The notes under the pieces: generated by a model
Seen by the model: the letters and a program-made list of their open reading frames with translations, nothing else
The model's database searches: none
What the model was told of the DNA's origin: nothing
Assembly (NCBI RefSeq): GCF_030230605.1
Contig: NZ_JASPDO010000010.1
Span: 1 to 64,000, forward strand
DNA from: Brevibacterium sp. UMB1308A
Lineage (GTDB): Bacteria; Actinomycetota; Actinomycetes; Actinomycetales; Brevibacteriaceae
Direction: 5' to 3'
Length of the DNA stretch: 64,000 bases
Made by a program: the position numbers and the translations under genes
Part shown: piece by piece, positions 7,968 through 17,617 of the stretch
How the letters are laid out: each line of letters begins with the position of its first letter
Numbering within the stretch: position 1 is the first letter of the stretch

Positions 7968-9083
7968 TTACCAGACGATTTCAGTCATTGCGGTGTTGAG
8001 GCCAGAGCCAACGCCCATGGCCAGGATCCGGTCACCGGATTTGAGCGAGTCGGCGTTGCGGGCCAGCGTGATGGGCAGTGAGGCGGGCCCCACATTGCCC
8101 AGTTCCGGGAATGTGACGGGCATGCGGTCAAGGTCCAGGCTGGCGGTTTTGGCCATTTCGTTGGTGTGGATCTTGGACACCTGGTGGGTGACGTACATGG
8201 TCATGTCGTTCCAGTCCCAGCCGTCTTCGTGGGCCTCGTTCCACGCGTTGATGACCAGTTCCATACCGTTGGTGAGCAGGCCGGTGGCGTCGGTGAACAT
8301 GCCGTTGTGGTCGCCTACGCACAGTTCGTGGTTCCACGTGCCCGCCCGGGTGACTCCGCCCAGGATTTTGTGGCCTTCTGGGTGGCGGTCGGCTGGTCCT
8401 AGCACGGCGGCAGCGGCGCCACATCCCAGGGTGAGTGAGGCGAATTCGTTGAGGTATTCCGCGCGTGTGATGTCGTCTTGGGACAGGCGGTTCAGGGTTG
8501 CTTGTTGGACGCGGGTGGCGTCTTCACCGGCCACGACCAGGCCGTAGTCGATCTGGCCCGAGTCAATCATGGTGGACACCACGGTCATACCGTTGACGAA
8601 CCCTAGGCACGCGTTGGCAATGTCGAAGTTCATGGCCGAGGTGGGTAATCCGATTCCGTGGTGAATGGACACGGCGACGGACGGTTCGAGGGTTTCGCGG
8701 GTCACGGAGGTGTTGATCATGACGCCGATCTGGTCTGCGTCCACCTGGGCTTGTTCGAGTGCTTGTTTACCGGCGTTGACGGCTCCGGCGATGAAGTCGT
8801 GCGGGTTGTCCCAGTTGCGGCGGTAGTCCACTCCGGCGACCCGCCGAATTAGCCCTTGTGGAAGGTGTAAACGCTTAAGAGTTGAAGCCAGCTGTTCGTC
8901 GAATGAGTCGGAGGAAACCGGGTTGGGGGCAGTTGTTTCCGCTATCCCCAGAAGCGCTGCGTTGTTGTGCCGGAAAGTCGTATTGCCGGGTGTTCTGCCG
9001 TTCAAAAGCGTCCGTTCAATTCGTGCGTCGAGTAGGTTGGCGGTTAACAGGGCTGGTGCGTGCCAGTGCGCACACCTGAGCAT
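7968..9083 (-). CDS. oleA: OleA, acyl-CoA head-to-head condensing thiolase
   Basis: This 371-aa protein of the 3-oxoacyl-ACP synthase III/OleA family joins two fatty acyl-CoA molecules to a 2-alkyl-3-keto acid, the first step of long-chain olefin synthesis. The nucleophile C159 lies in DIANACLGF, and the C-terminal GSGLNTAM loop is typical. Known OleA proteins begin near the FRHNN segment (residues 38-42), so the true start may be a later TTG or GTG (L27 is encoded by TTG); no clear ribosome binding site precedes the ATG. It forms an operon with oleBC; no oleD is found nearby. Confidence 0.92.
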   Translation of the reverse strand: MLRCAHWHAPALLTANLLDARIERTLLNGRTPGNTTFRHNNAALLGIAETTAPNPVSSDSFDEQLASTLKRLHLPQGLIRRVAGVDYRRNWDNPHDFIAGAVNAGKQALEQAQVDADQIGVMINTSVTRETLEPSVAVSIHHGIGLPTSAMNFDIANACLGFVNGMTVVSTMIDSGQIDYGLVVAGEDATRVQQATLNRLSQDDITRAEYLNEFASLTLGCGAAAAVLGPADRHPEGHKILGGVTRAGTWNHELCVGDHNGMFTDATGLLTNGMELVINAWNEAHEDGWDWNDMTMYVTHQVSKIHTNEMAKTASLDLDRMPVTFPELGNVGPASLPITLARNADSLKSGDRILAMGVGSGLNTAMTEIVW

Positions 9084-9193
9084 GTCACTGCGCGTGCCCT
9101 GTTTTCCCTATCCAGTCAATCCTAATGCTCAACGCCAAAATGGCTAAGCGGGGGTGGGCAATCCCACATTTGGTGATCGTTTAGCGCCCCAAC

Positions 9194-9781
9194 TCACGCC
9201 TGGTTGACGAACGCGAGGACCCGCTCCCACATGAGGGTGGCGAGTTCTTCGTCGTAGTCGCCTTTTGTGGGATCAGCGAATAAGTGCGCTTTGCCGGGGT
9301 ACATGAAATGGCTGGCCTGAGCACCGGCTTCTGCCGCGCACCGCGCTAACAGTTCGGGTTGGCCTTCGTCGTAGAACGGGTCGCCTACCGTGTGGTGGAT
9401 CTGCAGGGTTGCTGACGCTTGCCAGCTGGTTGGTTTGGGGGTTCCGCCAGCGTGGAACAACAGCGCACCAGCCGCTTGCGGGTGACGCTTCCCAAAGCTC
9501 TGCGCCATCGCGGCCCCAAGCGAGAAGCCACCAAAGATGAGCCCCTGCTCAGCAGGTGAACCGGCAACGATCTCGTCCACTGCCGCTGAGGCGCGTTTGG
9601 CCAGCTCAGGGAACGTGACGTCGTCGCGGTAGGCAAGCCCGTCTGCCGTTTCTGTGAACACGTTGCTGTCGTAGAAATCCGGAAGGTGGACGGTGTGCCC
9701 GGCGTCCTTGAGGACGTCTGCCATTCGGTGCATTCCCTGGTCGAGCCCCAGGGCTGAGTGGAACAGAATAATGGTCGCCAT
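9194..9781 (-). CDS. dienelactone hydrolase family protein
   Basis: This 195-aa alpha/beta hydrolase is related to dienelactone hydrolase. It has the nucleophile elbow GGFSLG, where S87 takes the place of the usual Cys, D114-type acid residues in the VGDPFYDEGQ segment, and a histidine in GKAHLF. The substrate is unknown. The ATG is preceded by TAAGCT and exactly 6 nt, the leaderless pattern seen at many genes here. It is divergent from the MHS transporter gene. Confidence 0.82.
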   Translation of the reverse strand: MATIILFHSALGLDQGMHRMADVLKDAGHTVHLPDFYDSNVFTETADGLAYRDDVTFPELAKRASAAVDEIVAGSPAEQGLIFGGFSLGAAMAQSFGKRHPQAAGALLFHAGGTPKPTSWQASATLQIHHTVGDPFYDEGQPELLARCAAEAGAQASHFMYPGKAHLFADPTKGDYDEELATLMWERVLAFVNQA

Positions 9782-9787
9782 GTGACC

Positions 9788-9793
9788 AGCTTA
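9788..9793 (-). promoter_or_regulatory. -10 box TAAGCT, leaderless start of the hydrolase gene
   Basis: On the minus strand TAAGCT, then 6 nt (GGTCAC), then the ATG at 9781. No Shine-Dalgarno sequence is present. Confidence 0.5.
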
Positions 9794-9856
9794 ACTGGAC
9801 TGAAAACCGGGCGTATAGGATTCTGCAGAACTATTTCTATGTGTGAAGAGGGTGGA

Positions 9857-11209
9857 ATGAATCAGCCTGCAGCGCCCGCCGAGGTGGCAGACAGAAAAGG
9901 TGGAATGTCACCGGGAGCGGTCAAAGCGTTGGTCGCGTCGATCGTGGGAACGTTGATCGAATGGTATGACTACGCGTTGTACGGTGCGGCTGCTGGTGTG
10001 GTGATCGCACCTCTGTTTTTCCCCGGGCATTTGAGCGCGGCAGCGGGTCTGAGCACGTTTGCGACGTTTGCGGTTGGGTTCTTGGCCCGTCCGTTGGGTG
10101 GCATTGTTATTGGGCATATCGGTGACCGTTATGGCCGTAAACCCGCCATGCTGCTCACCATCATCCTGATGGCAGTGGCAACCGTAGGTATGGGACTCTT
10201 GCCTACCGCTCACGCGATTGGGGTGTTTGCTCCTATTCTTCTGGTGCTGTTCCGGTTCATTCAGGGATTTGGCGCCGGGGCCGAACTCACCGGCGCCATC
10301 ACCGTGGTCGCCGAATACACTTCGCCCAAGCGCCGGGGTTGGTTCACTGGTTTCATTCTGTCCATGCCTCCGCTGGGCATTGTGCTAGCGACTGGTGCGT
10401 TCCTGTGGGCGTCTCATCTACCTGAAGAAGCGTTCCTGTCCTGGGGTTGGCGCTTGCCGTTCCTCGCATCAGCGCTTCTGTTCTTTGTGGCGCTCTACAT
10501 TCGCACGCAACTGGAAGAAACGCCTGAGTACGTAGCGTCCCAAGAAAACGCTGCGAAACAGCAAGCGGAAAGCAAAGTGCCCATTAAGGAGCTTCTGCGT
10601 TCGGACTTCAAAGGCGTGCTACTTGGTTTCTTTGGCATGTTCGGCCACAGCGCCCTGGTCTACTTGATTGCGTCCTTCAGCGTGTTCTACCTGACCAGCC
10701 CGTACGTGGGCATGAGCCGTTCAGACGCTCTTGTCGCGGTGACCGTGGGTACCGTGGTCGCCGTTGTGACCACGCCCTTTGCAGGGTGGGCCTCGGATAA
10801 GTTCGGGGCGGGTACGGTACTGGCGACCGCCTCGGCCCTGGGAATTATCTACGCCTACCCATTCCTCAAACTCCTGCAGATGGGTGCGGTGGCAAGCGCA
10901 ACGCTGGCGGTGGGAGTCGGGTTCGGCGTGATCATCGCCGGAACGTCCGGTTCGCAGGGCGCGTTCATGGCTAACCTGTTCCCGCCGGAGCACCGATTTT
11001 CCGGAATGGCGTTGGCTCGCGAGGCCAACGGCGCGATCGTGGCCGGTTTCTCGCCCATGATCGTGTTGGCGCTCATCAACGCACTCGACGGGGACGTGTG
11101 GGCGGCTGCCCTGTTTTTGGCGGTCTGTTCATCCGTGGCGGTCATTGCGATCGTGCTGTCACGTGGGGCCGGCAACAACGACAACGCGCGCGTGACCAAC
11201 TGGGCGTAA
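9857..11209 (+). CDS. MFS transporter, metabolite:H+ symporter (MHS) family
   Basis: This 450-aa, 12-helix permease carries the MHS hallmarks: GTLIEWYDYALYG near helix 1, the loop 2-3 motif GHIGDRYGRKPAM, and the FIQGFGAGAE segment of helix 4. Relatives import small carboxylates or betaines (KgtP, ShiA, ProP); the substrate cannot be told. The start was placed at the ATG at 9857 because AGAGGGTGGA lies directly in front of it and the longer reading frame adds an untypical polar extension. It is divergent from the hydrolase gene. Confidence 0.88.
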   Translation: MNQPAAPAEVADRKGGMSPGAVKALVASIVGTLIEWYDYALYGAAAGVVIAPLFFPGHLSAAAGLSTFATFAVGFLARPLGGIVIGHIGDRYGRKPAMLLTIILMAVATVGMGLLPTAHAIGVFAPILLVLFRFIQGFGAGAELTGAITVVAEYTSPKRRGWFTGFILSMPPLGIVLATGAFLWASHLPEEAFLSWGWRLPFLASALLFFVALYIRTQLEETPEYVASQENAAKQQAESKVPIKELLRSDFKGVLLGFFGMFGHSALVYLIASFSVFYLTSPYVGMSRSDALVAVTVGTVVAVVTTPFAGWASDKFGAGTVLATASALGIIYAYPFLKLLQMGAVASATLAVGVGFGVIIAGTSGSQGAFMANLFPPEHRFSGMALAREANGAIVAGFSPMIVLALINALDGDVWAAALFLAVCSSVAVIAIVLSRGAGNNDNARVTNWA

Positions 11210-11243
11210 AAGCGTAAGGGGTGTGACCTGCCAGCCTGGACAG

Positions 11244-11249
11244 TAGGCT
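11244..11249 (+). promoter_or_regulatory. -10 box TAGGCT, leaderless start of the DUF255 gene
   Basis: TAGGCT, then ACTGGT (6 nt), then the ATG at 11256; no ribosome binding site is seen. Confidence 0.55.
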
Positions 11250-11255
11250 ACTGGT

Positions 11256-13391
11256 ATGGACGCGAACGCCTTGCACACGTCGACCAGCCCATACCTGCAG
11301 TCCCACGCCCACCAACCAGTGAACTGGCACATGTGGGGGCCGGAGGCTTTTGAGCTCGCCCGCGCTCGCAACGTGCCGGTGCTGGTGTCGATCGGCTACT
11401 CCACGTGCCACTGGTGTCACGTCATGGCGCGCGAATCCTTTTCTGACCCGGCCGTGGCGAAAGTGCTCAACGACAACTTTGTGGCCATCAAAATCGACCG
11501 CGAAGAACTGCCCCATGTGGACGAGTTCTACATGAACGCGCTCCAAGCATTGCGCGGTCAGGGCGGGTGGCCGCTCAACGCGTTCACCGACCACCAGGGC
11601 GTCCCGTTTTTCGCAGGCACCTACTTCCCATCCCACACCGGCCGAGGTCTCCCCACCTTCATGCAAGTCCTCCAAGCGGTCACAAACACGTGGCGTGACC
11701 AGCAAGAACAGATCAGCGCCATCACCCACCGGCTACGCACCCAGCTGGAGGCGGTCGCGGAGTCGACGACCGCCTCGGTCCCGGAAGGGGAACTTGCCAA
11801 CCTCACCGCTGACCTCACCGCTGACCGGTCAGCCACCCCACCCGTCCCAGCGGAGGAACTCACCGCGTGGAGCGAACAACTGGCCGACCGCTTCGACCCG
11901 GTGTACGGCGGATTCGGCGGGGCGCCCAAGTTCCCGCCATCCATGGTCCTGCAAGCGCTCATGCAACGAGCGGACTTCGATGACAACGCATTGACCATAG
12001 TGCGCACCACGCTGCACAACATCGCCGCTGGTGGCATGCGTGATCAGTTGCGCGGTGGGATTGCCCGGTACAGCACGGACGCGAAGTGGCACGTGCCCCA
12101 CTTCGAAAAGATGCTCAACGACAATGCCACGTACCTTTCGGCGACGACCGCGTGGTGGGCGTGGGAGCATGCGCGTGACCCGCACAGTGCGCACGCGCAC
12201 GTGGCCCGCGCCGAGGTCGTTGCCACCGCCCGTTTCCTCCTGGCTGATATGCGCCTGCCTGGGGGCGGGTTGGCGACGGCGTTGGACGCGGATTCGCCAC
12301 TGGGGTCGGTGAGCGTGGAGGGTGCGTACTACACGTTCACGCATTCGGAAGTGGAGCAGGCGTTGGCGGAGTCCGGGGTCGTGAGCGACTACTTCGCCCT
12401 GGTGGAATTTCCGGACAGTGGTTTTGAAGGTGGAGAGCCGCGGTGTGCGTTGATAGCACCCGGCCGAGGTGTGAGCGACGTGAATGCCGGAGAGGACGGG
12501 GCTGGGGCCGGGTCCGGGAGCGGGGCCGGGATGGTCGCCGACCGCGATGTTCAGCCCGTGATTGAGCATCTGCGAGCGTTGCAGGAAACACGCACGCCAC
12601 CTAAGCGTGACACCAAACTGATCACGGAGGACGCGTGCCGGGCCGCCGTTGCGCTGGTGCGTGCCGGGCTGGTTTTGGGTGAGTCGGAGCTGGTGGACGC
12701 CGGTGCCGCCACGGTGCAGAGCGTGCTGGACAACAACCGGACTGGGGAACAGCTGTTGCGGTCCACCACAGACGGGAAACCGGGCCCCAGTGCTGCTGGA
12801 CTCGCCGACTATGCGGCCTTGATCCGCGCGCTGCTGGAGCTGCATCAAGTGGTGGGTGTGGGTACGCACGCCCTGACGCGCAACAACTTGATGCCTCTGA
12901 TCGAGGAGTTGTTCGACACTGCGCGGGGGTTGTTCGTGCGTGACAGGCACGTTCACGATCACGCACCTGACTCGCTGGTGCCCGCCTCGGGTGCGAACCC
13001 AGCTGATTCGGTGGTTCCGTGCGGCCGTACCGCGTTCGCCGAGGTGGCCCTCCTTGTGTCTGTCCTGTCGCCGGAGTCTGGGGGAGGGGCAGCCCAGTTG
13101 GCGCGGGAGTTGCTGACGGTGGGTCGTCCGTTCATGCAGAGCACGCCTACGGCTGCCGGGTGGCAGGCGTATGTGGCGATGCGGATAAACGTGCCCCGGG
13201 TGAGCACCCGGGACCCGGAGTTGGCGCGTATTGCGTATGCGCATCCGTCTCAGCCTGTTGTGGACACCAGTGATGATGCGGGGGCAGACCAGGCCGTGGT
13301 GTGCGTGGGCACCCGTTGCCTGCAACCGGCTACGGATGCCCGCACGCTACGGGTTCAGTTGGACGAACTGGGAGTCCAGAACGGTAACTAA
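11256..13391 (+). CDS. DUF255 thioredoxin-domain protein (YyaL/SSP411-like)
   Basis: This 711-aa protein has an N-terminal thioredoxin-like DUF255 domain (about 1-165) with a C51-H-W-C54 redox motif, followed by an alpha/alpha-barrel region like six-hairpin glycosidases. The family is widespread, and its biochemical role is not settled. A Gly/Ala-rich insertion near 415-430 looks like a flexible loop. The stop codon overlaps the convergent M18 gene by four bases. Confidence 0.9.
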   Translation: MDANALHTSTSPYLQSHAHQPVNWHMWGPEAFELARARNVPVLVSIGYSTCHWCHVMARESFSDPAVAKVLNDNFVAIKIDREELPHVDEFYMNALQALRGQGGWPLNAFTDHQGVPFFAGTYFPSHTGRGLPTFMQVLQAVTNTWRDQQEQISAITHRLRTQLEAVAESTTASVPEGELANLTADLTADRSATPPVPAEELTAWSEQLADRFDPVYGGFGGAPKFPPSMVLQALMQRADFDDNALTIVRTTLHNIAAGGMRDQLRGGIARYSTDAKWHVPHFEKMLNDNATYLSATTAWWAWEHARDPHSAHAHVARAEVVATARFLLADMRLPGGGLATALDADSPLGSVSVEGAYYTFTHSEVEQALAESGVVSDYFALVEFPDSGFEGGEPRCALIAPGRGVSDVNAGEDGAGAGSGSGAGMVADRDVQPVIEHLRALQETRTPPKRDTKLITEDACRAAVALVRAGLVLGESELVDAGAATVQSVLDNNRTGEQLLRSTTDGKPGPSAAGLADYAALIRALLELHQVVGVGTHALTRNNLMPLIEELFDTARGLFVRDRHVHDHAPDSLVPASGANPADSVVPCGRTAFAEVALLVSVLSPESGGGAAQLARELLTVGRPFMQSTPTAAGWQAYVAMRINVPRVSTRDPELARIAYAHPSQPVVDTSDDAGADQAVVCVGTRCLQPATDARTLRVQLDELGVQNGN

Positions 13392-14713
13392 GCTCGCACA
13401 AACGCAGACAGCACCGCAACGATGTCGGCCACGTCGCTGACTGCGATCATTTCGCGGGCCGAGTGCATACTCCACAGTGGTGCTCCCACATCCACTGTGG
13501 TCATACCCAAACGAGTGGCAGTGAGTGGCCCAATCGTGGAACCACACGGCATGTTGTTGTTTGACACGAAGTCCTGGTAGGCAACCCCTGCGTCTTCGCA
13601 CGCCTGTGCCCACACTGCGGTTCCCACCGCGTCCGAGGCGTAGCGCTGTTGGGCATTGAGCTTCAAGAGTGGACCGCGCCCCAGAAGCGGGGTGATGCGT
13701 GGGTCGTGGTGCTCTGGATAGTTTGGGTGCACAGCGTGGCCAGTGTCAGAGCTGACGCACACTGAGCCAGCGAGACTGCGCATGTACGTGTCGCGTTCGT
13801 GTCCTTCATAGCCCCAGGCAGAAGCCATGCCGTACACAATGCGTTCGGTGACTTGGGCAAGCATGGGGCCGCACGCACCGGATCGTGTTCCGGACCCCAC
13901 TTCCTCGTGGTCAAAGGCTGCAAGAACAGCGATGTCGGTGGGGTCGGTGAGTTGTTCAATCGCGCACATTCCTGCGTGAACACTGACCAGGTTGTCCAGA
14001 CGTGGAGAGGCCAGGAATTCGTCGTGCGCGCCAAATAAGGCGGGCTCCTGGGCGGCACACGTGTAAATGTCGTGGCCCAAAACGTCTTCCGGGTCGACCC
14101 CAGCGGACTGGGCCAACAGCTTCTCTAGCTCTACCGGTTCCAAGCCCACCACGGGTTGGGTGTGGCGCTGTTTGTCCAGTTTGAGACCGTCGTTCACCCC
14201 ACGGTCTAAGTGGATTGCCAGCTGGGGAATACGCCCAACCGGCCCAGTCGATGCCAAAACAGTAGAGCCGTCACGCAAAGCGAGACGTCCCGCGAATACC
14301 AGTTCACGGTCCAACCAGGAATTGAGCAGAGGTCCACCGTAGATTTCCACGCCCACCTGTGCTGCACCAGCGTTGGTGAAGTCGGACTTTGGAGCCAGTT
14401 TGAACGCCGGTGAGTCCGTGTGTGCGCCGATGACGCGAAAAACGGGCGCATCGCTGGCACTGCCAGCAGTGTCACCATTCCCAGCAGCGGTTTTCGGTAG
14501 AACAAACGCCATGACCGCACCGTCGCGGACAACCACGTAGCGTCCTCCCGGAACCAAATCCCAGGCCTGCGCTTCGTCAAGTACCTCAAAGCCCTGGCCA
14601 GCCAAGCGATCCCGGACATGAGCGGCTGCGTGATACGACGACGGTGACGCTTTCACCACGCTCATGAGGTCGCGTGCGTAATCCTGTGCGAGTGTTTCAG
14701 TTGTTTGAGTCAT
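13388..14713 (-). CDS. apeB: M18 family aminopeptidase
   Basis: This 441-aa zinc aminopeptidase is of the aspartyl/broad-specificity M18 family. It shows GAHTDSPAF (metal-binding His), [10 protein letters not shown] (catalytic and metal Glu) and the C-terminal MHSAREM segment with a metal-binding His. It acts in the cytoplasm on peptide N-termini, usually as a large tetrahedral oligomer. The ATG follows TAGGCT by 6 nt. That -10 box is shared, on the other strand, with the divergent MFS gene. Confidence 0.92.
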   Translation of the reverse strand: MTQTTETLAQDYARDLMSVVKASPSSYHAAAHVRDRLAGQGFEVLDEAQAWDLVPGGRYVVVRDGAVMAFVLPKTAAGNGDTAGSASDAPVFRVIGAHTDSPAFKLAPKSDFTNAGAAQVGVEIYGGPLLNSWLDRELVFAGRLALRDGSTVLASTGPVGRIPQLAIHLDRGVNDGLKLDKQRHTQPVVGLEPVELEKLLAQSAGVDPEDVLGHDIYTCAAQEPALFGAHDEFLASPRLDNLVSVHAGMCAIEQLTDPTDIAVLAAFDHEEVGSGTRSGACGPMLAQVTERIVYGMASAWGYEGHERDTYMRSLAGSVCVSSDTGHAVHPNYPEHHDPRITPLLGRGPLLKLNAQQRYASDAVGTAVWAQACEDAGVAYQDFVSNNNMPCGSTIGPLTATRLGMTTVDVGAPLWSMHSAREMIAVSDVADIVAVLSAFVRA

Positions 14714-14717
14714 ACGT

Positions 14718-14728
14718 ATAGCCTAGTG
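14718..14728. promoter_or_regulatory. shared bidirectional -10 region
   Basis: The segment TATAGCCTA works as TAGGCT on the minus strand (6 nt before the ATG at 14713) and as TAGCCT on the plus strand (8 nt before the GTG at 14733). Both neighbouring genes would thus be started from overlapping -10 elements and be nearly leaderless. Confidence 0.5.
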
Positions 14729-14732
14729 AACC

Positions 14733-15980
14733 GTGATTGCTCAGCTTGTTCGCATCGTGGGGTGGACCTTCTTCCCCCTCGCTCTTTTAGCGAAACTGCC
14801 ATTCGCCATGTCGGTGGTGGCGGTGATGACGTCCGTGTCAGTGGTGACCCACAGTTACGGGACCGCTGGCTTTGCCGCCGCCCTGGTGGGGCTGGGAACC
14901 GCCGTGTCTGGGCCCATTTACGGCATCCTGGCTGACAAATACGGCCAACGTCCGGTCCTGGTTTTCACCGCCGTAACTAATGCGGCCAGTCTGTTGGGCC
15001 TGGGATGGGCGTTACGCGCAAGCGACTCCCAGCCCAATGTGCTGCTCATCTGCGCAGCCGCCCTGTGCATTGGGTGCACGCAACCCCAAGCCACGTCGAT
15101 GGTGCGCTCGCGCTGGCTGCAAGCCCTGCGCCACAACTTCAACGACGACGTTCCCACCCGCGTGACCAACGCGGTCCTGTCCTACGAATCCATGACCGAC
15201 GAACTCGTGTTCGTCCTGGGCCCCGTGGTCGTGGGGGTTATTGCAACTCTTGCGGGCGTGGTGGTGCCCCTTGATGCCGCCGCGATCTTGACCGCGTTGG
15301 GCGTGCTGGGCATCGCTTTCCACCCGTCGTCGGTGTACTCAACGGGACGGGCCAAAGCCAGGGTGGACGACCTCGGCGATGGTACCCCCACCCAGCCCAC
15401 GACAGCCCCTATGGGAGCGCTCCTGGCGCCGCGCGTGATGGTGCCCGTGGCGGGAATGCTGTCGATTGGGCTGTTCTTTGGGTCCATGCTCACCAGCCTC
15501 ACCAGTTTCATGGAGACCCTGGGGCGGGCCGATGCCACGGGGCTGCTGTACGGAGTGATGGGCGTGACCTCGGCACTGTTCGCGTTTTCGGTTGTGGCGC
15601 TGCCTGACCGTGTCACCTTGGTTTCGCGGTGGATGGTCGCAGGCGCGGTTGCGGTGGCCGGTGCTGTGATTCTGAACCTGGCTCCCGGCATGCCCGGTTT
15701 GGTGGTCGCGTTGTTGGTGCTGGGCACTGGAATTGGGCCGGCGTTGGTGACGTTGTATTCCATTGCCGCCGAGGTGGCACCAACTGGCCGCACCACTGCA
15801 GTGATGTCGATGATGGCGACCGCGGTCACGGTGGGGCAGGCTACCGCGAGTGCGGTGGTGGGCAATCTGGTTGACGGTTCGGGATACCGTGTGGGGTACG
15901 TTGCGGTTGCGGTGGCTACCGGGTGTTTGTTGGCGCTATCGTTTGCGTACGTGGTTGTGCAACGTGGTCGCACTCAATAG
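14733..15980 (+). CDS. MFS transporter, 12 helices
   Basis: This 415-aa permease is predicted to span the membrane 12 times. The loop 2-3 motif reads GILADKYGQRPVLV, typical of the major facilitator superfamily. It resembles the MFS protein at 23358-24578 in overall plan, including a conserved ...RARW/RSRW, ALS/AVLSYESM/V-ADE/TDE-F/VFI/VLGPV segment, so the two are paralogues. The GTG start sits directly behind the shared -10 region. The substrate is unknown; an efflux role is plausible. Confidence 0.83.
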   Translation: MIAQLVRIVGWTFFPLALLAKLPFAMSVVAVMTSVSVVTHSYGTAGFAAALVGLGTAVSGPIYGILADKYGQRPVLVFTAVTNAASLLGLGWALRASDSQPNVLLICAAALCIGCTQPQATSMVRSRWLQALRHNFNDDVPTRVTNAVLSYESMTDELVFVLGPVVVGVIATLAGVVVPLDAAAILTALGVLGIAFHPSSVYSTGRAKARVDDLGDGTPTQPTTAPMGALLAPRVMVPVAGMLSIGLFFGSMLTSLTSFMETLGRADATGLLYGVMGVTSALFAFSVVALPDRVTLVSRWMVAGAVAVAGAVILNLAPGMPGLVVALLVLGTGIGPALVTLYSIAAEVAPTGRTTAVMSMMATAVTVGQATASAVVGNLVDGSGYRVGYVAVAVATGCLLALSFAYVVVQRGRTQ

Positions 15981-16045
15981 CGGTGGGTTCGCGGGTGTAC
16001 GGCAGGTAGGCTAGAAATGAGTTGCTCCAACACGAGTGAGGTGCC

Positions 16046-17596
16046 ATGGTTTTATCCGCTCAGCTAACGACTGAATGGCACGCGTGGCATGACGCGCGCG
16101 TGGCGGATCTGGCTACCCGTTTTGGTCCTTTGAGCATTACCGATATCCAATGGGTGCCACCGGGGCAGTCAGGTCGATGGTTCGACCTTCCCGGGGAGTT
16201 CAGTTTTGACGGCACCTGGATGCACTTCAAGGTCGACCCGGGGCACACAGTTGGCCCAACGGCCGCGTCCTTGGAAGTTACGGATGCTCCGAGTTCGTCA
16301 CTCATGGCAGCAAGGCACTCTAAAGAAGGCACGTTCAGTGCGCGCGTGTCCCTGAACACTGGTTTTAACTGGTTGTTGAGCGGTGACGTGGTGGTTGAGC
16401 TTCTCAACCGCGAAGGGTACGTGGCGTTGCGTAAGCGTGACTCGAAAGCCCCTCTTCTTTCGCGGTTTATCGATGTTCCCACGTTCCCGCTGGACAAGTC
16501 GTGGACGGTGCAGGGAACCTTTGAGGCGTTCGACCAGCCCCAGCCGCACCGGATTGGGACCGCGACCCCTGGTTTGGACCGCACAGAAACGTTCCCTGGA
16601 ACGGTCACGTTTGAGTTGGACGGTCAACAACACACGTTTTTGGCATCCGGCTCTGTGAGCGGTGGCCTGTACATTAACTTTTATGACTACACCAATGGAA
16701 CTACAACACCGGACTGGCGCCGGTTGGACTTGGGAGTTCCAGATCAGTCTGGTGGTGTGATTCTGGACTTCAACCGGACCGTTGTGTGGCCCATGGCGTT
16801 TACCCCGTACGTGGCGTGCCCGGCTCCAGTTCCCCAGAATGTGTTGCCTCTGAACGTGGAAGCAGGTGAGCGGAAACCTGCTCAAACGTTGGGCGAATCG
16901 GGTGTCAACACTCCTGTGTTGTTGGTGCGCACTGGTGGCGATATTTTTTATGAAAAGTCGCTGGAGCTTCTTCGTCACTTGGGTGTGGATGTCACGGTTG
17001 CTGATTCGACCAGCGACGAGCTCCTTCCACCCTTGACGGGGTATGCCGGGCTCGTTGTGGTCGGTTATGACACCCCTGAGGTCACCGGTGTTAACGAACA
17101 GGTGATGGAACTGCTCAGTGACGCTACGGGGGCGTCTGTTCCCGTGGTGGCCATCGGTAACGTTTCAACCCTGCTCAGTTCTCAAGAAAAGGTCGCAGAG
17201 CACCCGTGGCAGGCATCTTTGGAATCGACGGACTTCTCCGTTGCCAGATTTGATAGCGAACAGCAGGTTTCAGCCGGGCCGGTGTATGACGTGACCGTGA
17301 ACGATGTGGTTGCACGTGATCGCCTGTTCTCCCAGGTGGTTCGCTATGACGAGGGTGGCACGTCCTACATTCCTGTTCGTGAAATCGAACCCGTTTTGCG
17401 TAAACAGCAGACACGAAAAAATGCCGAAGCCGAAGGCCCAGGATCAACTGAACCTTCGACCTCGGCAACGCTTGAGGGCCAGGTGGCTACGAACCAGAGC
17501 ACTGAGAGTCAGAACCCTGAACCTCAGTGGTCAACGCATGCCACGTGGCAGGACCTCGTTGAGCGTTTTGCGCGACTAGTGCATTCGCAGATTTAA
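16046..17596 (+). CDS. DUF1684 protein with C-terminal glutamine-amidotransferase-like domain
   Basis: The first ~275 residues of this 516-aa protein match DUF1684: the signature DFNRTVVWPMAFTPYVACP (about 241-259) and NVLPLNVEAGER close the domain. Residues ~285-395 look like a class I GATase/ThuA-type flavodoxin-like fold (LLVRTGGDIFYEKSLELL, then GYAGLVVVGYD). The nucleophile elbow region reads VVAIGNVSTLL and lacks a cysteine, so amidotransferase activity is unlikely. The tail from 440 is polar and low-complexity. A -10 box TAGGCT near 16007 and a weak ribosome binding site precede the ATG. Its function is unknown. Confidence 0.78.
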   Translation: MVLSAQLTTEWHAWHDARVADLATRFGPLSITDIQWVPPGQSGRWFDLPGEFSFDGTWMHFKVDPGHTVGPTAASLEVTDAPSSSLMAARHSKEGTFSARVSLNTGFNWLLSGDVVVELLNREGYVALRKRDSKAPLLSRFIDVPTFPLDKSWTVQGTFEAFDQPQPHRIGTATPGLDRTETFPGTVTFELDGQQHTFLASGSVSGGLYINFYDYTNGTTTPDWRRLDLGVPDQSGGVILDFNRTVVWPMAFTPYVACPAPVPQNVLPLNVEAGERKPAQTLGESGVNTPVLLVRTGGDIFYEKSLELLRHLGVDVTVADSTSDELLPPLTGYAGLVVVGYDTPEVTGVNEQVMELLSDATGASVPVVAIGNVSTLLSSQEKVAEHPWQASLESTDFSVARFDSEQQVSAGPVYDVTVNDVVARDRLFSQVVRYDEGGTSYIPVREIEPVLRKQQTRKNAEAEGPGSTEPSTSATLEGQVATNQSTESQNPEPQWSTHATWQDLVERFARLVHSQI

Positions 17597-17617
17597 CCGC
17601 TCTAGTCTTTAGCCGCT

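Noticed and set aside
7239..8081. Plus-strand reading frame opposite oleBC and oleA
   Set aside because: It spans the junction of two well-defined genes on the other strand and lacks any recognisable motif.
11829..13325. Long minus-strand reading frame opposite the DUF255 gene
   Set aside because: The codon bias of a GC-rich gene on the other strand explains it; the product is Arg/His/Pro-rich with no family likeness.
15182..15973. Thr/Ala-rich minus-strand frame opposite the MFS gene
   Set aside because: The composition is what an antisense frame of a hydrophobic membrane gene gives.
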